From JAOPZW01 sp963788935 (GTDB lineage Bacteria > Actinomycetota > Thermoleophilia > Solirubrobacterales > Solirubrobacteraceae), in the NCBI GenBank assembly GCA_963788935.1, contig CAWBIM010000006.1, forward strand, positions 558,001 to 622,000: 64,000 bases of DNA. Direction: 5' to 3'. Under the pieces are notes generated by a model. The model had not been told where the DNA came from. It worked only from the letters and a program-made list of their open reading frames with translations, and ran no database searches. Below are positions 24,269 through 31,889 of the stretch, in pieces; the first letter of the stretch is position 1; each line of letters opens with the position of its first letter. The translations under genes and the position numbers were made by a program.

Positions 24269-25327
24269 ATGTCACATCTCCGCCTCCTGCTCGCCGGCGC
24301 GGTCGTCGCCGTCGCCGCGCTCGCCGTCCCCGCCCTCGCCTCGGCCGACACGGTCGCCACGCCCGGCGCCCCGACCGGCGTGCGCGAGTTCGCCGGGACG
24401 ATCGTCTACAGCCAGTTCGATGCCGCGTCGAACCAGTACTTCCTCACCGTCCGCCGCGCCGGCGCCGCGGCGCCCGAGCGCCTGCCGGTCGCTCCGAGCG
24501 CGCGGACGTTCGACGCCGACATCGGCCCGGACTCGAGCGGCAACCCCGAGCTGATCTACCAGCGCTGCTCGCCGCCGCCGGGCGTGCCCACGGGCTGTGA
24601 CCTCTTCGTCTTCTCGCTGTCGAGCGCGACGGGCGAGCGGCCGGTCCGCAACGCCAACGACCCCGACCACAACGACACGAACGCGACGCTCTGGCGCGGG
24701 CGGATCGCGTGGTCGCGCGACTATGGCGCGGGCAGCGAGCCGAACCCGATCGTGTACACGAAGGCGCTGAGCGCCCCGCGTTCGCAGCCGTCCAAGCGCC
24801 TGCCCGGCGTGCCGCAGAACCGGACCGGCGACGTCTCGGGCACCCCGGCCCGGCCGACGAGCGGGCGCACCGTGCAGGACCTCGAGCTGTGGGGCGAGAA
24901 CCTCGCGCTCACCGTGAGCTACGGCTGCGGCGGGTGCTCGGGCATCGACCAGAGCGAGCTGCGCCTCGACGACCTCGGCGATGGCAGCGCCCGCCAGGTC
25001 GCCTTCCAGGTCGTCGGCCTGTCGGGCCAGACGCTCGTCGGCCCGTCGTTCTTCAACGGCCGGCTGGGCTGGTACAAGGCGTGCCTCGGCGACCCGTCCG
25101 GCTGCCAGCAGGGCCAGGGCGGACCGTTCCGCTACGCCCTGACCGCGCGCACCTACCAGCGCTCGCCGGGGACGACGCCGCGCGTCGACGGCTTCACCGA
25201 CACCGGCGCGCTGCTGTACGAGGTGCTCGGCTGCAGCGAGGAGACGTCGGATCCGTCCAACGCGAACTGCCGGATCGACACGCTCGCGCCGCCGGCGTAC
25301 CAGGCCACCCGCGCGCCGCTGCGGTAG
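24269..25327 (+). CDS. Secreted protein of unknown function, possible beta-propeller
   Basis: A 352-residue exported protein with a signal peptide (MSHLRLLLAGAVVAVAALAV, cleavage near ASA-DT). The mature part has repeated phrases of the type GTIVYSQFD, GNPELIYQRC, GRIAWSRDYG, NLALTVSYG and NGRLGWYKACLGD, about 50-60 residues apart, which suggests blades of a propeller of the TolB/WD type. Cys-rich segments (YGCGGCSGID, CSEETSDPSNANC) suggest disulfides. No catalytic motif is recognised. A TATGCT element at about 24220 could be its promoter. Confidence 0.65.
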   Translation: MSHLRLLLAGAVVAVAALAVPALASADTVATPGAPTGVREFAGTIVYSQFDAASNQYFLTVRRAGAAAPERLPVAPSARTFDADIGPDSSGNPELIYQRCSPPPGVPTGCDLFVFSLSSATGERPVRNANDPDHNDTNATLWRGRIAWSRDYGAGSEPNPIVYTKALSAPRSQPSKRLPGVPQNRTGDVSGTPARPTSGRTVQDLELWGENLALTVSYGCGGCSGIDQSELRLDDLGDGSARQVAFQVVGLSGQTLVGPSFFNGRLGWYKACLGDPSGCQQGQGGPFRYALTARTYQRSPGTTPRVDGFTDTGALLYEVLGCSEETSDPSNANCRIDTLAPPAYQATRAPLR

Positions 25328-25331
25328 GCGG

Positions 25332-25337
25332 TAGCGT
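25332..25337 (+). promoter_or_regulatory. -10 element of a leaderless promoter
   Basis: TAGCGT seven bases before the ATG at 25345, with no ribosome-binding site between. Confidence 0.5.
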
Positions 25338-25344
25338 CGCGCGG

Positions 25345-26103
25345 ATGGCGCGGCTCGAGAACAAGGTGGCCCTGATCACCGGTGGCGAGAGCGGGATCGG
25401 GCTCGCCACCGCCCGGCTCTTCGTCGCCGAGGGCGCGCGCGTGCACCTCGTCGGGCTCGACGCGGAGCGGCTCGAGGCGGCGGTCGGCGAGCTCGGCGCC
25501 GAGCGCGCTTCGAGCGCGGTGGCCGACGTCACCGACGAGGCGGCCGTCGCGGCGGCGGTGGCGGCCGGGGTCGAGCGCCACGGCCGCCTCGACGTGCTGT
25601 TCTCGAACGCCGGCATCAGCGGCGCCGTCGCCCCGATCGTCGACTACCCCTCCGACGTGTTCGCGCGGACGATCGCGGTCCACATCCTCGGCGCGTTCCA
25701 CGTCATCAAGCACGGCGCGCCGCACGTCCCGGACGGCGGGAGCATCGTCATCACCTCGAGCGTGACCGGATTGATCGGGCCGCCCGGGGTCGCCGCCTAC
25801 GTCGCGGCCAAGCACGGCCAGGTCGGCCTGATGCGGACCGCCGCCAAGGAGCTCGCCGAGCGCCGGATCCGCGTCAACACGCTCCACCCCGGCCCGACCT
25901 CGACGCCGTTCCAGGACGACATCGAGATGCGCGCGACCGGCCAGGAGCAGGAGGCCGCCGCCCGGATCTTCGACGGCATGATCCCGCTCGGCCGCCACGC
26001 GACGCCCGAGGAGGTCGCGCACGCCGTGCTGTACCTCGCCTCCGACGAGAGCGCGATGGTCACGTCGCACACGCTCTCGATCGACGGCGGGATGAGCGGT
26101 TAG
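25345..26103 (+). CDS. Short-chain dehydrogenase/reductase (SDR)
   Basis: A 252-residue classical SDR. The NAD(P) motif is TGGESGIG, the structural NAG motif is SNAGISG, and the catalytic set is Ser in ITSSVTG with YVAAKHG (Tyr and Lys four apart). The C-terminus LSIDGGMSG is typical of 3-oxoacyl-reductase-like or sugar/steroid SDRs. The substrate cannot be deduced. It is a single transcription unit started by its own leaderless promoter. Confidence 0.9.
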   Translation: MARLENKVALITGGESGIGLATARLFVAEGARVHLVGLDAERLEAAVGELGAERASSAVADVTDEAAVAAAVAAGVERHGRLDVLFSNAGISGAVAPIVDYPSDVFARTIAVHILGAFHVIKHGAPHVPDGGSIVITSSVTGLIGPPGVAAYVAAKHGQVGLMRTAAKELAERRIRVNTLHPGPTSTPFQDDIEMRATGQEQEAAARIFDGMIPLGRHATPEEVAHAVLYLASDESAMVTSHTLSIDGGMSG

Positions 26104-26147
26104 CCGAACCCGCGCGCCGCCCGCCGCGTCCTACAGTGTGGCCGGGC

Positions 26148-28223
26148 GTGGTGGAGGCGGACGAGCAACTGGCAGGCGAGCAGGAGCGCCTGGAGGAGAC
26201 CTACGCGGCCTTCGACGGCGCGCTCCGCCGGCTCGTCGGGCGCAACACGCGCGAGCTCGGCGTCGACGAGTTCGCCGACGAGGCGCTCGAGCGCATGCGC
26301 CGCGAGCGCATCCGGGTGTACACCGAGGCCAGCGGCCCGCTGTACTTCGGGCGCATCGACCCCGAGGGCCGCGACCCGCTGTACATCGGCCGCCATGTCG
26401 TCGTCGACGGCCACAACCGCGTGCTCGTCAGCAACTGGCGCGCGCCCGCGGCCGAGCCGTTCTACGCCGCGACCGCCCACGACCCGCGCGGGCTGCGCCT
26501 GCGGCGTCGCCTCGACATCGAGGACCGCCGCGTGCTCGGCTTCGTCGACGAGGCGCTCACCGGGAGCGACAGCGACCACCTCACCGAGGCGATCGTCGAG
26601 GACATCACGCGCCGGCGCGTCGGCGAGATGCGCCAGATCATCGCGACGATCACGCCCGAGCAGTACGGGATGATCCGCGAGGACCCGACGCCGGCGCTCG
26701 TCATCCAGGGCGGCCCGGGCACCGGCAAGACGGCGGTCGGCCTGCACCGCGCGGCCTGGCTGCTCTACGCGAACCCCGCGCTCGGGCGCGAGGGCGTGCT
26801 GATCGTCGGGCCCAACCGCACGTTCATCCGCTACATCGGCCAGGTGCTGCCGTCGCTCGGCGAGCAGTCCGTCGAGCAGCGCGAGATCGACGCGCTCATC
26901 TCGCGCCCGCACCAGGAGATCTCCGAGAGCCGTGAGCTGGCGACGCTGAAGGGCAGCGGGCGCATGGCGGCGCTGCTCGAGCGCCTGCTGTGGAGCCGGA
27001 TCCGGGCGCCCGAGGGTGACGTGGTCGTTCGTATCGGGAGCGGCCGGGCGCGCCTGGGCGCCGACGAGGTCATGGCGCTCCAGGCCGCCGCGCGCGACCG
27101 GACCCGCAGCTACCAGGGCGCGCGGATGCGCTTCCGCGAGACGCTCGCCGACCAGCTCGTCTCGAGCGCCGGCCGCCCGACCGTCCGCGGCGCGCCGATG
27201 TCCAACGAGGACATCCTCACCGCGGTGCGCCAGAGCTCGGAGTACCAGAAGCTCGCCAACCGGGTGTGGCCCCGGGTCGCGCCGGAACGGCTGTTCGCCG
27301 ACCTCTTCACGAACCGCCGCCGGCTGCGCGACGTCGGCGGGGACCTGCTCTCCGACGAGGAGATCGCGCTCCTGCTCTCCGTCGAGCCGCCGACCGGGCG
27401 CCTCGAGATGACGCCGACCGACGTCGCGCTCTTCGACGAGGCCCGCTGGCTCATCGACCCCGAGATGCGGACGTTCGGGCACGTCGTCATCGACGAGGCC
27501 CAGAACCTCACGCCGATGGAGCTGCGGATGGTCGTCCGCCGCGCGCGCCGCCAGTCCCTGACCATCCTCGGCGACATCGCCCAGCGCACGACCGAGGCCG
27601 GCCTGTCGAGCTGGGCCAACGTGCTCCGCGACGCGGGCGTCGAGGCCTTCGCCGATCGCGAGCTCGAGCTGAGCTACCGCGTGCCCGACGACTTCCTGCG
27701 CCTCGCCGCCACGGTCGCGGACGAGGGGACGCGCGTCCCCCGCGGGGTGCGGGACGCACCGTGGCCGCCGGTCGCGGTGGCCACCGACGCCACAGGTCTG
27801 GGCCCGGCCGTCGCGGCGATGGCCGCGCGCATGAGCCGGGACGTGGGCAGCGTCGGGATCGTCGTCCCGCCCGCCCGCCTCGAGGCGATCCGCGCCGCGC
27901 TCGGCGCGGTCGAGCACGCCGACGCGATCACCGGCGCCGTCGGGCCGGGCGTCAACCTCCTCGACCTCCACGTCGTCAAGGGCCTCGAGTTCGACGCCGT
28001 CGTCGTGGTCGAGCCCGCGACGATCCTCGACGAGCGCCCCGACGGCGGCCGCGGCGGCCTCTACACCGCGCTCAGCCGCTCGACCCGCGCGCTGGCGATC
28101 GTGCACGCCGACCCGCTGCCCGACGCGCTCGCGACCGACCCCGACCTGGTCGCGCTCTCGGGCGCGGACGCCCCGGAGCGCTGGGCCGCGATGCTCCGCA
28201 CGCCGGACGCCCACGCCGCCTGA
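26148..28223 (+). CDS. HelD-like superfamily 1 helicase/RNA polymerase recycling ATPase
   Basis: A 691-residue UvrD/HelD-type ATPase. Walker A GGPGTGKT begins at residue 188, DEAQNLTP is motif II, and LYTALSRSTRAL is the C-terminal motif VI region. The N-terminus (EQERLEETYAAFDGALRRL) is predicted helical and coiled, and the PLYFGRIDPEGRDPLYIGRH stretch is characteristic of HelD, which clears stalled RNA polymerase. HelD proteins of actinobacteria are sometimes linked to rifamycin tolerance. Start could be GTG 26136, 26148 or 26151; TACAGT at 26132 favours a leaderless start near 26148. Confidence 0.8.
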   Translation: MVEADEQLAGEQERLEETYAAFDGALRRLVGRNTRELGVDEFADEALERMRRERIRVYTEASGPLYFGRIDPEGRDPLYIGRHVVVDGHNRVLVSNWRAPAAEPFYAATAHDPRGLRLRRRLDIEDRRVLGFVDEALTGSDSDHLTEAIVEDITRRRVGEMRQIIATITPEQYGMIREDPTPALVIQGGPGTGKTAVGLHRAAWLLYANPALGREGVLIVGPNRTFIRYIGQVLPSLGEQSVEQREIDALISRPHQEISESRELATLKGSGRMAALLERLLWSRIRAPEGDVVVRIGSGRARLGADEVMALQAAARDRTRSYQGARMRFRETLADQLVSSAGRPTVRGAPMSNEDILTAVRQSSEYQKLANRVWPRVAPERLFADLFTNRRRLRDVGGDLLSDEEIALLLSVEPPTGRLEMTPTDVALFDEARWLIDPEMRTFGHVVIDEAQNLTPMELRMVVRRARRQSLTILGDIAQRTTEAGLSSWANVLRDAGVEAFADRELELSYRVPDDFLRLAATVADEGTRVPRGVRDAPWPPVAVATDATGLGPAVAAMAARMSRDVGSVGIVVPPARLEAIRAALGAVEHADAITGAVGPGVNLLDLHVVKGLEFDAVVVVEPATILDERPDGGRGGLYTALSRSTRALAIVHADPLPDALATDPDLVALSGADAPERWAAMLRTPDAHAA

Positions 28224-28237
28224 GCCGCCCGGCGCCC

Positions 28238-29071
28238 TCACCGGTGCGCGACCACCACGAGCCGCGAGTCGGTCGAGAACGGCCCGCCCTGGAGGTCGCC
28301 GTGGCAGCGCGTCTCCTCGAAGCCGGCCTCCGCGAGCATCGCGAGCAGCTCCGTCGCCGTGTACACGCGGATCGAGAACGTCCGCGACTCGCGCGCGCCC
28401 GCGCTCTCGATCAGCGTCTGGGTCGTCTGCGCGACGCCCGAGATCGGGTCGAACGTGCGCTGCTCGAGCAGCAGCCGGCCCTCGCCGAGGAGATGCCAGT
28501 CCTGCTCGGCGAAGTGCCGCACGATCCGGTCGCGATGGAGGATCTCGATCAGCAGCCGCCCGCCCGGACGGAGGACCCGCCGGATCTCGGCCAGGGCGCG
28601 CGTGTCCTCCTCGTCGCCGAGGTAGCCGAGCGAGGAGAAGAGGTTGAGCGCCGTGTCGAAGCTCTCGTCCGGGAGCGGCAGGTCGCGGTAGTCGGCCCGC
28701 ACGAACTTCGGCCACCGCCCGTGGCCCTTGCGCCGCTGCGCCTCGTCGAGCAGCGCCTGCGCGCGGTCGACGCCGACGACGCGGAACCCCTGCGCCGCGA
28801 GCGGGAGCGCGTGGCGGCCGAACCCGCACGGGACGTCGAGCAGGTCGCCGCCCGGCGGGCAGCCCGCGAGCTTCGCCGCGGCGAGCGCCTGCGCCTCGGC
28901 CTCCGCGTTGCGCTCGGCCTCGCGGTAGGCCCGCAGGTAGAACTCGCCGAAGAACTCGTCCCACGTCTCGGCCGGGCTGGGGGCGCGCTGCTCCACCCCG
29001 CCGGAGTCTAGGCGCGTGTGCCGCACGCCGACCACCTCGAGCCCGACGCGGGATGTGGGCGGCCCGGCCAT
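28238..29071 (-). CDS. SAM-dependent methyltransferase in operon with DNA polymerase IV
   Basis: A 277-residue class I methyltransferase. SAM motif I is LLDVPCGFGRHALPLAA, followed by VVGVDRA, ADYRDLPLP and FDTALNLFSSLGY, with VLRPGGRLLIEILHRD as motif III. The acceptor is unknown. The ATG at 29071 shares its last base region with the polymerase IV stop (TGATG), so it is likely co-transcribed and under the same LexA box, which would make it damage-inducible. Confidence 0.84.
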   Translation of the reverse strand: MAGPPTSRVGLEVVGVRHTRLDSGGVEQRAPSPAETWDEFFGEFYLRAYREAERNAEAEAQALAAAKLAGCPPGGDLLDVPCGFGRHALPLAAQGFRVVGVDRAQALLDEAQRRKGHGRWPKFVRADYRDLPLPDESFDTALNLFSSLGYLGDEEDTRALAEIRRVLRPGGRLLIEILHRDRIVRHFAEQDWHLLGEGRLLLEQRTFDPISGVAQTTQTLIESAGARESRTFSIRVYTATELLAMLAEAGFEETRCHGDLQGGPFSTDSRLVVVAHR

Positions 29072-30255
29072 CAGTCGGGGAGCAGGGGGACCGAGAACCC
29101 CGGGTCGCGGCCGAGCAGGACGCCGCGCGTGATCGCGGCCATGCCGTAGCGCTCGCGCACGTCGTCGAGCGCGGTGTCGAGGGCGCGGCGGCGGTCGATC
29201 GGCAGCACGAGTTGGATCGCGTCCGCGTTCTCGAGGTTCGTCAGCGACAGCCCGACGAGCGTGACGCCGCGGCGCACGATCTCCGCCCGCGCGGCGGACA
29301 TCAGGGCCCGGGCCGTCGCGAGGATGACGCCGGTGTGCATCGTCGCGTCGGGCAGGGTGTGCGAGCGCGTGGCGCGCGTGAAGTCGTCGAAGCGCAGGCG
29401 CAGCACGACGGTGCGGAACACCCGCCGCGCGGTGCGCAGCCGGCGCCCGAGGCGATCGGCGATGCCGACGAGCGTCGAGTCGAGCGTCTCCCACGACCAC
29501 GGCCCGCGGCCCATCGCGCGCTGCGAGCCGATCGACCGCCGCCGCCGGCCGACGGTCACCGGGCGCGGGTCGCGCCCGTTCGCCAGCGCGTGCAGGTGCC
29601 GGCCCGAGGCGCGACCGAGCATCCCGACCAGCGAGGCCTCCGACAGCGCCGCGACCTCGGCCACGGTCGAGATCCCGCGCGACCGGAGCTTGGCCGAGGT
29701 GACCTTGCCCACGCCCCACAGCGCGTCGACCGGCAGCGGGTGGAGGAACTCGAGCTCGCGGTCGGGCGGCACGAGCAGCAGGCCGTCGGGCTTCGCCACC
29801 TGGCTGGCGACCTTGGCCAGGAACTTCGTCCGCGCGACCCCGACCGTGATCGGCAGCCCGACCTGCTCGAAGATCCGCCGCCGCAGCCGGCGGGCGATCT
29901 CGATCGGCGTGCCCGAGATGTGGCGCAGACCGCGGACGTCGAGGAAGGCCTCGTCGACGGAGAGCCCCTCGACGAGCGGCGTCGTGTCCTCGAACACGGC
30001 GAACACCGCCTTGCTCGCGTCGAGGTACGCGTCGATCCGGGGCGAGACGACCACGGCGTCCGGGCACAGCCGCCGCGCCTGCCGCCCGCCCATCGCGCTG
30101 CGCACGCCGAACGCCTTGGCCTCGTAGCTCGCGGCGAGGACGACGCCGGCACCGACGATCACCGGGCGCCCGCGCAGCGCCGGGTCGTCGCGTTGCTCGA
30201 CGGACGCGTAGAACGAGTCGAGGTCGGCGTGGAGGATGTTCGCGTCCGCGGACAC
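29071..30255 (-). CDS. dinB: DNA polymerase IV (Y-family)
   Basis: A 394-residue translesion polymerase. The palm motifs HADLDSFYASVE and LSVDEAFLDV carry the catalytic acidic residues, and ASYEAKAFGVRSAM with GVARTKFLAKVASQ is typical of DinB. The little-finger domain follows and there is no obvious beta-clamp C-terminal tail. Start is the GTG at 30255, which abuts an SOS box, giving direct LexA control. It is followed by a methyltransferase gene overlapping by one base. Confidence 0.93.
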   Translation of the reverse strand: MSADANILHADLDSFYASVEQRDDPALRGRPVIVGAGVVLAASYEAKAFGVRSAMGGRQARRLCPDAVVVSPRIDAYLDASKAVFAVFEDTTPLVEGLSVDEAFLDVRGLRHISGTPIEIARRLRRRIFEQVGLPITVGVARTKFLAKVASQVAKPDGLLLVPPDRELEFLHPLPVDALWGVGKVTSAKLRSRGISTVAEVAALSEASLVGMLGRASGRHLHALANGRDPRPVTVGRRRRSIGSQRAMGRGPWSWETLDSTLVGIADRLGRRLRTARRVFRTVVLRLRFDDFTRATRSHTLPDATMHTGVILATARALMSAARAEIVRRGVTLVGLSLTNLENADAIQLVLPIDRRRALDTALDDVRERYGMAAITRGVLLGRDPGFSVPLLPD

Positions 30256-30268
30256 GAACGTATGTTCG
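30255..30268. promoter_or_regulatory. LexA-binding SOS box
   Basis: CGAACGTATGTTCG matches the Gram-positive/actinobacterial LexA consensus CGAACRNRYGTTYG at every fixed position. It touches the GTG start of dinB, so bound LexA would block initiation. Confidence 0.85.
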
Positions 30269-30291
30269 CATCGTCGGCGGACGGATCCGGG

Positions 30292-30939
30292 TCAGTCCTC
30301 GAGCAGCTGCTCGCGCACCGCGGCCAGGAACCACCGCTCCCACGCCGCCGGGGTCCAGCCTCGCTCGACGACGAGCAGGTGCCACACGTCGGGGTGGTTG
30401 AGCGTCCAGAGGATGTCGGTCGCGCGCGCGACGCCGAGCCCGCGCCGCAGCGCGCCGTCGCGATGGACGGTCTCGACGATCGCGCCCTGGTTGGCGTGGA
30501 AGTCGGACTCGATCCGGGCCCAGAGCGCGGCCGCGTCGGCGTCGACGAGGGCGGCCGTGCGGATCACGCGCAGCAGGCCGCCCGCCCGCTCCTTGACCGC
30601 CCGCGAGCCGCGCGCCCCGATCGCGAGGCGGCGGGCCGGGTCCGGCTCGTCGAGCATCGCGCGATACCACGCCCGTTCGCCGATCGGGACGTCGTCCTCG
30701 TCGCCGCGCAGCAGCAGGTGCCAGAGCGCGCGCAGCAGGCCGCTCTTCGTCTCGAAGGCGATGTAGACCGTCTTGGTCGCCACGCCCGCCTCGCGCGCGA
30801 CGGCCGCGATCGTCGTCGCGGCGTAGCCGTCGCGCTCGAACAGCGCCTGCGCCGCCTCGAGGATCGCGCGCCGTGTCGCCGCCGCCTGCTCGCGCCGGCG
30901 CGGGGACTCGTACCGCCGGGTCTTGACACCGTCCGCCAT
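30292..30939 (-). CDS. TetR/AcrR-family transcriptional regulator
   Basis: A 215-residue regulator. The N-terminal helix-turn-helix is ILEAAQALFERDGYAATTIAAVAREAGVATKTVYIAF-like (given here in part: AATTIAAVAREAGVATKTVY), followed by an all-helical ligand domain of no recognised subgroup. It is divergent from a methyltransferase gene with a 15-base palindrome directly before its own ATG, so it very probably represses itself and that neighbour. Ligand unknown. Confidence 0.88.
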   Translation of the reverse strand: MADGVKTRRYESPRRREQAAATRRAILEAAQALFERDGYAATTIAAVAREAGVATKTVYIAFETKSGLLRALWHLLLRGDEDDVPIGERAWYRAMLDEPDPARRLAIGARGSRAVKERAGGLLRVIRTAALVDADAAALWARIESDFHANQGAIVETVHRDGALRRGLGVARATDILWTLNHPDVWHLLVVERGWTPAAWERWFLAAVREQLLED

Positions 30940-30940
30940 T

Positions 30941-30955
30941 TCGCTACCGTAGCGA
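30941..30955. promoter_or_regulatory. Palindromic TetR operator
   Basis: TCGCTAC-C-GTAGCGA is a 7-1-7 perfect inverted repeat beginning two bases before the TetR-gene ATG. On the minus strand it contains TATCGC/TAGCGA sequence in a -10 position, so binding would block the TetR promoter and the divergent one. Confidence 0.65.
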
Positions 30956-31013
30956 TAACTTCAATTCACCACAGGTGTAACGAATACCCAAGAGAAGAAG
31001 GAGACGCTCGCTC

Positions 31014-31883
31014 ATGCACCCGACCAGCATCGCTCCGCCCGCGGACGACCCCCTGCGCGCCCGCCTCCACGGCCTGTGGTCCGCCGTCTCCGGCGGCTGG
31101 GACGCGCACGCCGACTACGTCGACGAGCGCGCGAGCGAGCTCACCGCGGCGATGCTCGACGCCGCCGCGCTGCGGCCGGGCGCGCGGGTCCTCGAGCTCG
31201 CCTGCGGCCCGGGCGGCCTGGGGCTCGCCGCCGCGCGCCGCGTCGCGCCCGACGGCGTGGTCGTCCTCTCCGACGTGGCGCCCGAGATGGTCGCGATCGC
31301 CGGCCGGCGGGCCGAGGAGGCGGGGCTCCGCAACGTCGCCGCGAGGGTCATCGACCTCGAGCGGATCGCCGAACCGGACGCCGCGTACGACGCCGTGCTC
31401 TGCCGCGAGGGGCTCATGTTCGTTCCCGACCCGGCCGCGGCCGCCGCGGAGATCGCGCGCGTGCTGCGTCCCGGCGGACGGGCCGCGATCGCGGTGTGGG
31501 CCGCCCGCGAGCGCAACCCGTGGCTCGGCGTCGTCCTCGACGCGGTGACCGCGCACACCGGCGTCCCGGTCCCGCCGCCCGGCGTGCCCGGGCCGTTCTC
31601 GCTCGCCGACCCGCACGCGCTCGCCGTCCTGCTGGAGGGGGCGGGCCTCGCGGAGGTCGCGGTCACCGAGGCGGCGGTGCCGCTGCGGGCGGGCTCCTTC
31701 GACGAGTGGTGGGCGCGAACGATCGCGCTCGCGGGGCCGCTCGCGGGCATCCTCGCCGCGATGGGCGCCGACGACCGCGCCGCGATCCGCGACCGCGCGC
31801 GGGCCGCGGTGACGCCGTACACGACGCCCGCCGGTCTCGTCCTCCCCGGGGTCAGCCTGCTGGCGACGGCCGTCCGGCCCTGA
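31014..31883 (+). CDS. SAM-dependent methyltransferase (UbiE/Methyltransf_11 type)
   Basis: A 289-residue class I methyltransferase with motif I VLELACGPGGLGLAAAR, post-I VVLSDVAPEMVAIA, motif II YDAVLCREGLMFVPD and motif III VLRPGGRAAIAVWAARE. The acceptor is unknown. It is divergent from and probably repressed by the TetR regulator; AGAAGGAG precedes the ATG, so unlike many neighbours it has a leader with a good ribosome-binding site. Confidence 0.86.
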   Translation: MHPTSIAPPADDPLRARLHGLWSAVSGGWDAHADYVDERASELTAAMLDAAALRPGARVLELACGPGGLGLAAARRVAPDGVVVLSDVAPEMVAIAGRRAEEAGLRNVAARVIDLERIAEPDAAYDAVLCREGLMFVPDPAAAAAEIARVLRPGGRAAIAVWAARERNPWLGVVLDAVTAHTGVPVPPPGVPGPFSLADPHALAVLLEGAGLAEVAVTEAAVPLRAGSFDEWWARTIALAGPLAGILAAMGADDRAAIRDRARAAVTPYTTPAGLVLPGVSLLATAVRP

Positions 31884-31889
31884 GCGGCG

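Noticed and set aside
26100..28964. A 954-residue open frame on the minus strand opposite the HelD-like gene
   Set aside because: Composition is Arg/Asp/Val-rich antisense of a well-supported gene; no domain is recognisable. Similar long shadows oppose the lipocalin-hydrolase region (5998-8403) and the adh-groEL region (20267-23131).
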